Shown piece after piece: positions 45,768 to 53,902 of a stretch of 64,000 bases of DNA (the first letter of the stretch is position 1; every line of letters begins with the position of its first letter). The notes beneath the pieces are model-generated. The model had not been told where the DNA came from. It saw only the letters and a list, made by a program, of their open reading frames with translations, and searched no databases. This DNA comes from Sulfurospirillum arcachonense DSM 9755 (GTDB lineage Bacteria; Campylobacterota; Campylobacteria; Campylobacterales; Sulfurospirillaceae). The stretch is taken from the NCBI RefSeq assembly GCF_000597725.1, contig NZ_JFBL01000001.1, positions 1 through 64,000 of the forward strand, in the 5' to 3' direction. The position numbers and the translations under genes were made by a program.

Positions 45768-48137
45768 TTACACTTCCACAACCCTCTCAAACATCTCCTT
45801 AATCTCCATCTCATGACTTATAATAAATATCTGTCGATATTGTTCTTTTATGGTATGAAACGCTTCCAAGATTTCCATACGTCTGCTTTCATCTTGGCTT
45901 CCGAAAACTTCGTCAAATGCCAAGAAACCTATGCTACTTGCTCCGCTTAGTTCAGTAAGAGTTTTACTTATGGCTATGCGTAGGACTAGGTTTGCTAGGT
46001 CTACTTCTCCACCGCTAAATCTCTCTATGGGGTACTTTTTGCCCTCATCGTAGATGTAAAAGTCAAAGTCGTTGCTTACTTCTATGTGTTGGTATTTGCC
46101 TTTGGTTATGGTCGCGTACATCTGTGAGGCAATTGCAGAGATGCGTGGGGCTACTTTTGAGTTTAGGCGGGTTTTGAACTCGCTTAGGCTTAGTTTGATT
46201 TTCTCGTAGTCTTGTAAGTCATCTTTTTTGGTCTGTACTTTTTTGAGTTGGGCTTCATTGTTTTGCAAGGAGTGTTGCAGAGTCTTTATCTCTCCCTCAC
46301 TTTTGGCTATGAGAACTTTTATATCGTTTAGTTTGTTTGTGTTTTCATCTTTTGAGAGTTGGAGTTTTTCATGCTCTTGGAGTCTGTTTTTGTGTGCTAC
46401 TTCATCGTAGTTTACACTTTTGTACTCTTCCTCTTTTGCTTTACATGTAAGGCTCAGTTTGGCTATCTGTTTTGTGCAGTTTTCCAACTCTACTTTGAGG
46501 CTTTTTTCTCTTTTTAACTCCGTCTCAAGACTCAGAGCGTGTCTGTGTTTTGGAGTAAGTTCTTCGTAGGCTTTTTGTATGTTTACATGTAAAGCCTCAT
46601 CGTAGCTAAATTGCTCGAGAGTTTTAAGCTCTTCTTTGTTTTTTATACCCTTTTTTTCGACTCCTGAAAAGTACTCTTGTGCCTGGCTCAAATCTTTTTG
46701 TTTGCTTTTTATGATGTTTATTTTGTTGCTTAGTTCTTGGTACTCTTTATCTTTTACTTTCTTTTGCTCAACAAGTGTTGCTTTTTGTGTTTGGACGGTT
46801 TTGAGTTGTGTGCTGTACGCTTCTATCTTTTTTTGGTGTGTATTTTGTACTTGTCCTAGTAAAGAGTCTATGACATTGTCATACTCTTCTAAAAGTGGTC
46901 TTGTACAAGTCGGACACGCTGAGTCTTTGCCTAGACTTTTTATGTGTGTTATCTTTGCGTTTGTTTCGTTTATGACTCTCTGTTCGGCTGCGATTTCGAG
47001 TTCTATCTCTTTTTCTATCGTCTGTTTTGCTTCTATCTCATCTTGGCGTATGCTCAAGTCTTGCTCTAAGTTCTTTGCATCAAAGCTATATTTTTCCATC
47101 ATCTCACAAGCTTTTTGCAGTGCTTTTATATCTGCTTTGGATTTTTTCCACTGCTCTGTGAGTTGGACTTGTTCTTTTTGAAGTCCCTCTTTTTTGAGGC
47201 TATACTCTTTGAGTTTGGCTTGTTCTTGCAGCTTTACATGTAAGGCTTCAAACTCTTGTTTTATGCCCTCGTATTTTTGAAGTTCTCTGGCTTTGAGTTC
47301 TAAGTCTTGAAGCTCTTGTGTGAGTCTTTTTTGGTTTTTGATTTGGTTTTGTATGGAGTTTTGGACTAACTCAATGTCTGTGAAAAGTTTTTGTTTTTTC
47401 TCTTTAGTCTTAGCAAATCCCTCTAACTCTTTTTTTATTTCAACCTCTTTAGTTTTAAACTCTTCTAAGACTCTATTTTGTTTAGTAATCTCTTCTTTTT
47501 GTGTGCTTATCAGAGTGTTTATCTCTTTTATCTGGGTCTGTTTTGCTTTGACATCATCTTCACTTAAAAGCACCTCAGCAAATGCACTTATCTCGCGTTT
47601 AAGCTCACGACTTTTTTCTACCAACTCTTTTTCTACAAAGTCGATTTTCTCCAAACCCAAAAGCTTTCTTATCATCTTTTTTCTATCTTCATTTTTCAAA
47701 GTACTCAGGCTTGTGAGTTCTTTTTGAGATGCAAAAAGAGTATGCATAAAAGCATCTTTGCTCATCTTGGTTAGTTTTATTATAGCTGTCGTTACCTCTT
47801 TGGCTCCGCTTGTTGTAAGCTCACCGTTTTTATAAAACTTTGCATTGGCACTCATAACTTTTCCACGAAACTCACGCACTACTTTATACTCTAGACTCTC
47901 AAACTCAAAGTCCAGTTCCACGACCACTGCATCTTTACTCGAAGCATTGGCGTTTCTTAGTATATCTTTGTTGCCTCTTTTTTTAGCTTCCCCATATAAG
48001 GCAAAAAGGATACCTTCAAAAAGTGTAGATTTTCCACTTCCATTTTTCCCGATGATACCTATAAGACCTTCGTTAAACTCTATGGTTTTGCTCACATACT
48101 TTTTAAAATTTTCAAGGTGAAGTTTAGTGAGTATCAT
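45768..48137 (-). CDS. sbcC: SbcC/Rad50-type exonuclease subunit
   Basis: 789 residues from the ATG at 48137 (a GTG just before is possible). Walker A GKNGSGKST, zinc-hook CPTC (SACPTCTRPL) near the middle between two long coiled coils, signature RFSGGEVDLA and Walker B FLAFDEVFGSQDESRR. Shorter than E. coli SbcC (about 1050) because the coiled coils are short. With SbcD it cleaves DNA hairpins and blocked ends. The start overlaps the sbcD stop. It holds three exact palindrome cores. Confidence 0.95.
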   Translation of the reverse strand: MILTKLHLENFKKYVSKTIEFNEGLIGIIGKNGSGKSTLFEGILFALYGEAKKRGNKDILRNANASSKDAVVVELDFEFESLEYKVVREFRGKVMSANAKFYKNGELTTSGAKEVTTAIIKLTKMSKDAFMHTLFASQKELTSLSTLKNEDRKKMIRKLLGLEKIDFVEKELVEKSRELKREISAFAEVLLSEDDVKAKQTQIKEINTLISTQKEEITKQNRVLEEFKTKEVEIKKELEGFAKTKEKKQKLFTDIELVQNSIQNQIKNQKRLTQELQDLELKARELQKYEGIKQEFEALHVKLQEQAKLKEYSLKKEGLQKEQVQLTEQWKKSKADIKALQKACEMMEKYSFDAKNLEQDLSIRQDEIEAKQTIEKEIELEIAAEQRVINETNAKITHIKSLGKDSACPTCTRPLLEEYDNVIDSLLGQVQNTHQKKIEAYSTQLKTVQTQKATLVEQKKVKDKEYQELSNKINIIKSKQKDLSQAQEYFSGVEKKGIKNKEELKTLEQFSYDEALHVNIQKAYEELTPKHRHALSLETELKREKSLKVELENCTKQIAKLSLTCKAKEEEYKSVNYDEVAHKNRLQEHEKLQLSKDENTNKLNDIKVLIAKSEGEIKTLQHSLQNNEAQLKKVQTKKDDLQDYEKIKLSLSEFKTRLNSKVAPRISAIASQMYATITKGKYQHIEVSNDFDFYIYDEGKKYPIERFSGGEVDLANLVLRIAISKTLTELSGASSIGFLAFDEVFGSQDESRRMEILEAFHTIKEQYRQIFIISHEMEIKEMFERVVEV

Positions 48138-48323
48138 CACTCACCTCCTCATAATTTGCAAAGAGTTCTTTTACTTTATTTTTGAGTCTGTCATACTCTT
48201 TTTCTTGGCTCTCTTCTTTGATATGTTCTAAAAAATACTCTTCAAGCGAGAGGGCTTCTACGTCCCCTAGATTTGCATCTTCATCTGTTTTTTTGAACTC
48301 TCTTTTTATGTTTACATGTAAGG
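46439..48323. repeat. cluster of TTTACATGTAAA-type palindromes in sbcC/sbcD
   Basis: Exact cores at 46441, 46583, 47234 (sbcC) and 48312 (sbcD), plus the one-mismatch CTACATGTAAAG near 48427. They are read as LHVK/LHVN or LTCK in the proteins. Confidence 0.88.
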
Positions 48324-49242
48324 CTTTTTCAAAAAGGTTTTTTATGTCATTGGCTTGTATATCTATGGACTGTAAGGGTGTTAGATTTGTTAGTTTTACT
48401 TCTACTAAAGCCTCTTTTATATCTTCTACATGTAAAGCTTCTATCGAGCTTTCAAAGTCCTCACAATCTATCTCATATGTTTTTATAGGTCGTATGTTTA
48501 TCTCATGGTAGTTTACTGACAAAGATTCGTCTATGTCTACTACTACAAAACCTTTTGAGTTTCGTTTGTCGTTGAGGCTTGTTCGCTCGGTACTTCCTGC
48601 ATAATAAACATTTTCATGTTTTCCTACTTTTTGGAATCCATGCCAGTGTCCTAGACCTACGTAGTCCATTTTAGCAAACACATCTTCTTTGTTTGGAGGG
48701 TAAACCCACTCACCAAACTCAGCCATAAGATACCACGCTCCAACGGAGCAGTGAAGCATCATGATGTTTTTTCTGTTTGAGTCTATGTTTTGCTCACAAA
48801 GTTCTATTTGAGAGAGTGCTTTGGTATCGTCATTCATATGAGGCAAGGTATGAAAAACTGCATCTTCAAACTCTATTTTTTTGTATTTTTGTTCGTATGA
48901 AAGGTGTATATTTTGAAAGTTTTCAAATATCTTGAGGATTGGGCTACTAAGGTTTGTACGAGGCGTGGAGTGATTTCCCGCTATCATGATAAAAGGGATA
49001 TTCAGTTCATTTATGATTTTAAACTGTTCAAGCGCAAAAGTAATCGCCCTATTGCTTGGGCTTGAGCGGTGAAACAAGTCACCTGTGTGGATGATATAAT
49101 CAGGTTTGATTATCTTTATGTTTTTAACAACTTGCGAGAAAGCATCGTAAAAGTCAGCTTCTCTTTGATTTATATTGTCCTCATCGAGTATTTCAAGGTC
49201 ATTAAAACCTAAATGAGTATCTGAAAAATGGATTATTTTCAA
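48124..49242 (-). CDS. sbcD: SbcD/Mre11-type nuclease subunit
   Basis: 372 residues, TTG start with GGGAG upstream. Calcineurin-like phosphoesterase ligands: SDTHLG, HTGDLFHR, AGNHS, LHCSVG and GLGHWHG. Partner of SbcC in the hairpin nuclease complex. First gene of the sbcD-sbcC-OLD-helicase run. No SOS box was recognised upstream. Confidence 0.95.
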   Translation of the reverse strand: MKIIHFSDTHLGFNDLEILDEDNINQREADFYDAFSQVVKNIKIIKPDYIIHTGDLFHRSSPSNRAITFALEQFKIINELNIPFIMIAGNHSTPRTNLSSPILKIFENFQNIHLSYEQKYKKIEFEDAVFHTLPHMNDDTKALSQIELCEQNIDSNRKNIMMLHCSVGAWYLMAEFGEWVYPPNKEDVFAKMDYVGLGHWHGFQKVGKHENVYYAGSTERTSLNDKRNSKGFVVVDIDESLSVNYHEINIRPIKTYEIDCEDFESSIEALHVEDIKEALVEVKLTNLTPLQSIDIQANDIKNLFEKALHVNIKREFKKTDEDANLGDVEALSLEEYFLEHIKEESQEKEYDRLKNKVKELFANYEEVSDDTH

Positions 49243-49355
49243 CTATTGTGTCTCCCAAATCATACTTACATAAATAATATCATAAAATTGTCATAAATGA
49301 TGTAAAAAAATATAATTATATAATAAATATCCATATTAAATAAAACTTAATGTTT

Positions 49356-49389
49356 TGTGACGCCCACTGTGACGCTCTTACTATACAAT
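49356..49389 (+). promoter_or_regulatory. direct repeats and -10 element before the acyltransferase gene
   Basis: TGTGACGC occurs twice (49356-49363 and 49368-49375), followed after eight bases by TACAAT (49384-49389), a good -10. The repeats take the place of a -35 box, a usual position for an activator such as a response regulator. They are the most G+C-rich bases of the area. Confidence 0.5.
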
Positions 49390-49415
49390 AATTATACATC
49401 TTATAAGGAGTAAAA

Positions 49416-50156
49416 ATGATTAATCTAAACAAAAATCATTCATTGGACGAGTTACGTGGGGTTATACGAAAAAGTATATACGAAAGAATCAATGTTGATG
49501 AGCAAAAAAAAGTTTTAGAACTTTTTAACCAAAGAGTGTTTTTAGAAGAGACTATAGATAAATCTATCTCTTTTAATAAAAAATTGAATTGGGATGAAAG
49601 TAATACAAACTATCAACTTACAACAACAGCTGAAGAGCTTATAGAAGTATTTAAACTAAGAAGTAATGTTTTTACTGAGATAAACTATCAAGAAGAGTTT
49701 CCTGATACTATTGAGGGTTTGAACTTTGACAAGTTCGATCACAACTCGGCTATCATCTATTGTGCAAAAGATGGAGAATTTACAGGAACTTCAAGAATCA
49801 TTTTTGATTCTAAAGATAAATTGCCTACAGATAGTAAATTTTCTTTCAACTATCTAAGAGAGAAAAATCTTTCTTTATGTGAAACATCAAGATTTACTAT
49901 AAAAAAAGATACTGGTGGACTTAGCCTAGATTTTAAAAATATCATGAGAGCCTACTATGAAATCACTACAAATAACAACTTAGATTTAGTTGTATCAGGG
50001 ATAAAAGAAGAGCATTACAAAATGTACTCTAAATTTGGTGGGATGAACATAGAAAAAGAACTTGATGCTTATGGAGAAATAGAACTTCCTTGTTTAGTTA
50101 TTTCATGGAATCCATATATTGCATCGAAATTTTTTAAGCGTTCTTTTTTAAGATAA
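49416..50156 (+). CDS. LuxI/FeeM-like N-acyltransferase
   Basis: 246 residues. After about 65 N-terminal residues of unknown type the protein follows the autoinducer-synthase pattern: KLRSNVF (Arg24, Phe28 of LuxI), Tyr for Trp34, FDKFD, GTSRII (Arg69), and CETSRF (Glu100 and Arg103). These are the conserved residues of acyl-homoserine-lactone synthases and of FeeM-type N-acyl amino acid synthases, both GNAT-fold. Homoserine-lactone versus amino-acid acceptor cannot be decided. AAGGAG precedes the ATG and a strong terminator follows; no LuxR gene is adjacent. Confidence 0.7.
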   Translation: MINLNKNHSLDELRGVIRKSIYERINVDEQKKVLELFNQRVFLEETIDKSISFNKKLNWDESNTNYQLTTTAEELIEVFKLRSNVFTEINYQEEFPDTIEGLNFDKFDHNSAIIYCAKDGEFTGTSRIIFDSKDKLPTDSKFSFNYLREKNLSLCETSRFTIKKDTGGLSLDFKNIMRAYYEITTNNNLDLVVSGIKEEHYKMYSKFGGMNIEKELDAYGEIELPCLVISWNPYIASKFFKRSFLR

Positions 50157-50164
50157 AAGAACAT

Positions 50165-50189
50165 AAAGGGTTGTTTGAAACAACCCTTT
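50165..50189 (+). terminator. acyltransferase terminator overlapping a palindrome
   Basis: AAAGGGTTGTTT and AAACAACCCTTT give a 10-12-bp stem nine bases after the stop. The palindrome TTTACATGTAAA (50187-50198) starts within its right arm. Confidence 0.82.
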
Positions 50190-50198
50190 ACATGTAAA
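50187..50198. repeat. dispersed palindrome TTTACATGTAAA
   Basis: Exact copy overlapping the terminator and supplying the stop codon (ATG-TAA) of the symporter remnant on the minus strand. Confidence 0.9.
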
Positions 50199-50481
50199 AG
50201 ATCATAATAAGTCCAGCACCTGTTCCTGAACTACTTGTTGTTGTAAATGCAACTGATTGAGCTGAAATAATACCTTTGTAAAATTTTAAAGGATTTAGTT
50301 TTGCTATGAAAGTAAGAGTTCCACCCATAGTTAAAAGTACATGGATGATACAACCTACATAAACACCTAAGATAACCTTACCAAGACTTAGTAAAACATC
50401 AATTCCATATGAAGCAGATACCCATGCCATCAAACCAAATACACCATATGGAGCAAATGCAATAATATATTTTAATAGATA
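50188..50481 (-). pseudogene. remnant of a dicarboxylate/amino-acid:cation symporter (GltP/DctA family)
   Basis: The frame reads FNYLLKYIIAFAPYGVFGLM and continues MAWVSASYGIDVLLSLGK to NPLKFYKG, AFTTTSSSGT, about one quarter of the family (about 400-430 residues). Both ends are missing: just after SSSGT, where the family continues LPVTM, the sequence changes to GAGLIMIFYM and stops at the palindrome. No Shine-Dalgarno site. Clearly decayed DNA between the acyltransferase and the LRR gene. Confidence 0.78.
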
Positions 50482-50523
50482 ATTAAATATAAAGGGTTTT
50501 AAGTAAAACTCCCTTATATGAGA

Positions 50524-51531
50524 TTATGTCTTTGCTAAATCACAAAATTCTATAGTATGGATGTTTAATACATCTTCATACTTGATTTCATTTTTACCTA
50601 AATAAAGATTTTTTAATTTACGTAGATTGGAGAAAGACTCAGGAAGCGTTTTTAAACAGTTTTCTTCAACATCAAGTTCAAGCAAATTCTCCAAATCACC
50701 TATATGAGTGGGAAGCTTTTCCAAACTGTTTTCACTGACACTCAAATAATTTAGCTTTTTTAGTTCACATATCTTATCTGGTAGATTTTTTAAGTTATTA
50801 TTATCTAAAGTCAATATTTGCAAATCTTCTAGTTTTGAAATATCAAAATCCAAATTTTCTAAATTGTTACCATTGAGATTGAGTTTAATCAGCATATCAT
50901 GAGACTCTAAAGAAGGAAGGTTTTTTATCTGATTTCCTTCTAAAAGAAGAGTTTGAAGCTCTGCAATCTCACTAATTGAGTTTGGTAAAGATGTCAATTC
51001 ATTGTACGATAAATCTAAGAAGTAGAGTGCACTCATATCTGCAAATACATCAGGTAACTCTTTGAGTAAATTTGTATCTAAAGAGAGATAGAGTAGTTTG
51101 TTTAAGTTTTTTAGCTTCTCACTTATGTGTTCTATAAAGTTCGTCGCTAAGGTAAGTCGAGTCATGTTTTTGAGATTATAAAATTCATTTGGTAACTCTT
51201 TGAGTCTATTACCATTTATGTTTAAAACCATCAAATTTTCTAGTGCACCAATCTCTGATGGTAACTCTTCTAAAAGATTGTTTTCACACTGCAAATTTCT
51301 CAATTTCTTCAAGTTTTTTATGCATGTTGGCAATTTTCTCAATCTGTTATTTGTCAAGTTTAAAATACTCAAATTTGAAAATGCTCCTAAACTCTCAGGC
51401 AATTCTCTGATTTGATTGTTACTTAAGTTTATAGAAACTACACTTTCCCACTCTTCTATATTAGTTGGTAAAGTAGTTTTTATATTATTGACCCTTAGCC
51501 ATTTTGAAAAATCAACAAACTCTTTTTTCAT
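50524..51531 (-). CDS. leucine-rich-repeat protein of the nif cluster
   Basis: 335 residues, nearly all of it about twelve LRRs of 23 residues with the pattern LxxLxLxxNxLxxLPxxI, after a 28-residue cap. No signal peptide or membrane helix, so cytoplasmic. LRR proteins are protein-binding scaffolds; it is the last intact gene of the nifB-led minus-strand run, four bases after the Bfd-like gene. A role in nitrogen fixation is inferred only from position. Confidence 0.85.
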   Translation of the reverse strand: MKKEFVDFSKWLRVNNIKTTLPTNIEEWESVVSINLSNNQIRELPESLGAFSNLSILNLTNNRLRKLPTCIKNLKKLRNLQCENNLLEELPSEIGALENLMVLNINGNRLKELPNEFYNLKNMTRLTLATNFIEHISEKLKNLNKLLYLSLDTNLLKELPDVFADMSALYFLDLSYNELTSLPNSISEIAELQTLLLEGNQIKNLPSLESHDMLIKLNLNGNNLENLDFDISKLEDLQILTLDNNNLKNLPDKICELKKLNYLSVSENSLEKLPTHIGDLENLLELDVEENCLKTLPESFSNLRKLKNLYLGKNEIKYEDVLNIHTIEFCDLAKT

Positions 51532-51534
51532 ACT

Positions 51535-51768
51535 CTAACGTCCCCTCTTTTGTTCAATCAAAAAATCAATCTGTTCGTAATCAATACTACCAAATTCTAT
51601 CATATTAAACAGAGCCATTAAAGGTCTTCTACAACATGTTTGATTGCATTCTGTCACGAGTTTTTTTGCTTTTTTATATGGAAGATCTGTATTTTGAAAA
51701 ATCTCTATAGCTTGTGAAACTGTTTTATTTCCACACTCACAGATGATTTTATCTTCTTGATTTTGCAT
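51535..51768 (-). CDS. small cysteine protein, Bfd-like [2Fe-2S] candidate
   Basis: 77 residues. Cysteines in IICECGNKTVSQAI near the start and in ECNQTCCRRP in the middle recall the C-x-C ... C-x(3-4)-C arrangement of Bfd-like [2Fe-2S] domains, also found within NifU. It lies between the Rop-like and LRR genes with gaps under five bases, so co-expressed. Cluster binding is plausible, not shown. Confidence 0.65.
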   Translation of the reverse strand: MQNQEDKIICECGNKTVSQAIEIFQNTDLPYKKAKKLVTECNQTCCRRPLMALFNMIEFGSIDYEQIDFLIEQKRGR

Positions 51769-51772
51769 ATTT

Positions 51773-51979
51773 TTACTTTAAGAAGTCATGCTTTGCTTTA
51801 AAATCTAACATCTCTTTCATCGATATTTGTATCTTTTGGCTAAGTTCTGGCAACATAGCGTAGTCATACCAAAGTGTATCTTCTACTATGTCATGAATTT
51901 GTCCTGCTAGTTCAGAAATCTTTCTTTTTTGAGTTGCAAGCTCTTTTTTTATAACCTTTTGTTCTTCATTTAGTCCCAT
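51773..51979 (-). CDS. Rop-like (DUF683/CCE_0567-type) nitrogen fixation protein
   Basis: Start set at 51979 because AAGGAG is six bases upstream; a longer frame to 52000 would overlap the GNAT gene. 68 residues, mostly a helical hairpin: EEQKVIKKELATQKRKISELAGQ, then HDIVEDTLWYDYAMLPELSQKI. This matches the small Rop-like family regularly found in nif clusters; a cyanobacterial member binds metal. Exact role unknown. Confidence 0.72.
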   Translation of the reverse strand: MGLNEEQKVIKKELATQKRKISELAGQIHDIVEDTLWYDYAMLPELSQKIQISMKEMLDFKAKHDFLK

Positions 51980-51989
51980 ATCTTCTCCT

Positions 51990-52805
51990 TTATAGACCAT
52001 ATATCATTTGTATATTTATCTCTGGTTTTTCATTTTTATACATAAGATTATAACCCTCAGTTAACTCAAAATTGTAAGTAAGGTACAAATCTGTAATCTC
52101 TTTGACTTCACTTGGAATAAAAGCAATAATCTTTTTTAATCCTCTATGATAAATCACCCCTCTTAAAAGTTTTTCTGCATCATCACTCCAAGAAGGATCC
52201 ATAATCCATGGTGAAAGTTTTATAATGTTTTTATTGAGTGCGTATGAGTGTTGGTAACCTCTTTGAGTTGATAATAAAAGTGAAGATGACTTAAACATGG
52301 ATTTAGTCACATAATCAAACCTATCTTCCTTGTAAGTCTTTTCATCTACTCTTTTTAGAGTAGGTTTAAAATTTTCATTACTTATGCTTTTTGCTGTGGC
52401 ATTTGTAAAGTTAAATGCACCTGATTTTCCACTGTAAGTCGCTTTTGAAAATTTTGCATAACTTTTAAATCCAAAACTTTCAAAAACTTCTTTTTCATCT
52501 TCTAAGGAGAGTATATAGATAGACTTATTTTCTTCACTAATATTTGTAAGTAGTATTTTTATAAGTCGTTTTTTTACTTCTTTGCTTAACTCTTTTTGAT
52601 AATAAAAGTTGTTTATATACACACTCTCTTCAAACATATACGCACTGATAAATCCCAAAAGTTTTTTATCTTCATAAGCTCCAAAACATAAACTTTGATT
52701 GTAAAAAGCAGTATTAAGTATGAGTTTTTTGTCTATGACTTGCGTCTTTTCAAACTCTAATAAATCACTTTCAAAACTACTTTTTCTAATCCAACCTACG
52801 AACAT
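51990..52805 (-). CDS. GNAT-like protein of the nif cluster
   Basis: 271 residues with two GNAT-like halves: FISAYMFEESVYINNFYYQK and VFESFGFKSYAKF in the first, and LLRGVIYHRGLKKIIAFIP, LYLTYNFELTEGYNLMYK in the second. The acetyl-CoA loop is poorly conserved, so it may not be an active acetyltransferase. The start overlaps nifV by ten bases in another frame. Substrate unknown; nif-linked by operon position. Confidence 0.65.
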   Translation of the reverse strand: MFVGWIRKSSFESDLLEFEKTQVIDKKLILNTAFYNQSLCFGAYEDKKLLGFISAYMFEESVYINNFYYQKELSKEVKKRLIKILLTNISEENKSIYILSLEDEKEVFESFGFKSYAKFSKATYSGKSGAFNFTNATAKSISNENFKPTLKRVDEKTYKEDRFDYVTKSMFKSSSLLLSTQRGYQHSYALNKNIIKLSPWIMDPSWSDDAEKLLRGVIYHRGLKKIIAFIPSEVKEITDLYLTYNFELTEGYNLMYKNEKPEINIQMIYGL

Positions 52806-53902
52806 AAGTATAACTCTTTGAGCTCATTTGTATTCATCACTTTTTTTCTGCCTGTAACGATTTGTCTTACAAGAGGAAGTATCTCTTGAAGTCTATCTTT
52901 ATCCGCAGTTATACCACTTAATCTTAGGTGATAATCTAGTGTTGCACTTCCCGAGTGTTTGCCTATAGGATAGTGTCTAGCAAGTCCAACACTTTCAGGA
53001 GTAAACGCTTCATAAGCATTTTTAGACTTTATCATCCCATCTACATGTATACCTGATTCATGAGAAAAAATATGCTCTCCTATGATTGGTTGGTTAGTGT
53101 CTATTGGTTTGTTTGCAGCCAAACTAACAGTACTTACTAACTCTTTTAATATAGAAGGTTTTATCTCTCTTTTTTCTCCAAATTGTTGGCTTAAACTCAT
53201 CAAAACTTGCTCAAAAGAAGCATTTCCAGCACGTTCTCCCAAACCTATTACAGTCGTATTTGCACTCTTTGCACCTGCTTCAATGCCTATGATTGAGTTT
53301 GCTGTAGCCATACCAAAGTCATTATGCATATGCATCTCAATGTCAAGCAAATCAAAAGATGTTAAGTAGCTGATATTTTCATATGTTTTGTGAGGTGTTA
53401 AAATCCCTACTGTATCACAGTAACGAAATCTATCGGCTCCTAAACTCTTACCAAACTCTAAAACTTCTTTTAAAAATCCAAGATCAGCTCTACTAGAGTC
53501 TTCCCCTCCAATACATACAAATAAGCCTTCATCTTTTGCTATTTTTACCACTTCTTCTAAGTTTCTAAAAAGCTTCTCTTTTTGCCCACCAAATTTCACA
53601 TTAATCAATTCATCTGAAACAGGGATAGACAAATCTACAGCTTTCACACCACACTCTAAACTTGCTTCTAAATCTTTTTTTGTAGCCCTATTCCAACTCA
53701 TGATTTGGATTGGAAGGTTAAGCGCTAAAATCTCTTTTAAATCATCTCTCTCTTTGTCTCCCATAATAGGAATACCAACTTCAAGCTCATCAACTCCTGC
53801 TTCATATAACAAACGAGCAATCAGAAGTTTCTCTTTTGTGTTAAATGCAACATAAGGAGCTTGTTCTCCATCACGCAGTGTTGTATCGTTGATAAGAGCC
53901 AT
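52796..53902 (-). CDS. nifV: homocitrate synthase NifV
   Basis: 368 residues. DRE-TIM fold: NDTTLRDGEQAPYVAF at the N-terminus, RYCDTVGILTP, metal ligands in EMHMHNDFGMA, and TTVIGLGERAGN. It condenses acetyl-CoA and 2-oxoglutarate to homocitrate, an organic ligand of FeMo-cofactor. Its ATG overlaps the nifB stop (TAATG). NifV rather than 2-isopropylmalate synthase is favoured by short length and by neighbours. Confidence 0.93.
   Translation of the reverse strand: MALINDTTLRDGEQAPYVAFNTKEKLLIARLLYEAGVDELEVGIPIMGDKERDDLKEILALNLPIQIMSWNRATKKDLEASLECGVKAVDLSIPVSDELINVKFGGQKEKLFRNLEEVVKIAKDEGLFVCIGGEDSSRADLGFLKEVLEFGKSLGADRFRYCDTVGILTPHKTYENISYLTSFDLLDIEMHMHNDFGMATANSIIGIEAGAKSANTTVIGLGERAGNASFEQVLMSLSQQFGEKREIKPSILKELVSTVSLAANKPIDTNQPIIGEHIFSHESGIHVDGMIKSKNAYEAFTPESVGLARHYPIGKHSGSATLDYHLRLSGITADKDRLQEILPLVRQIVTGRKKVMNTNELKELYLCS

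Noticed and set aside
46636-47727. Open frames of 135 and 181 codons opposite sbcC
   Set aside because: Cys/Phe/Ser-rich shadows of the coiled-coil codons of sbcC.
50524-51531. Tandem DNA repeat in the LRR gene
   Set aside because: Periodicity is at the protein level (23-residue LRRs); the DNA copies are well diverged.
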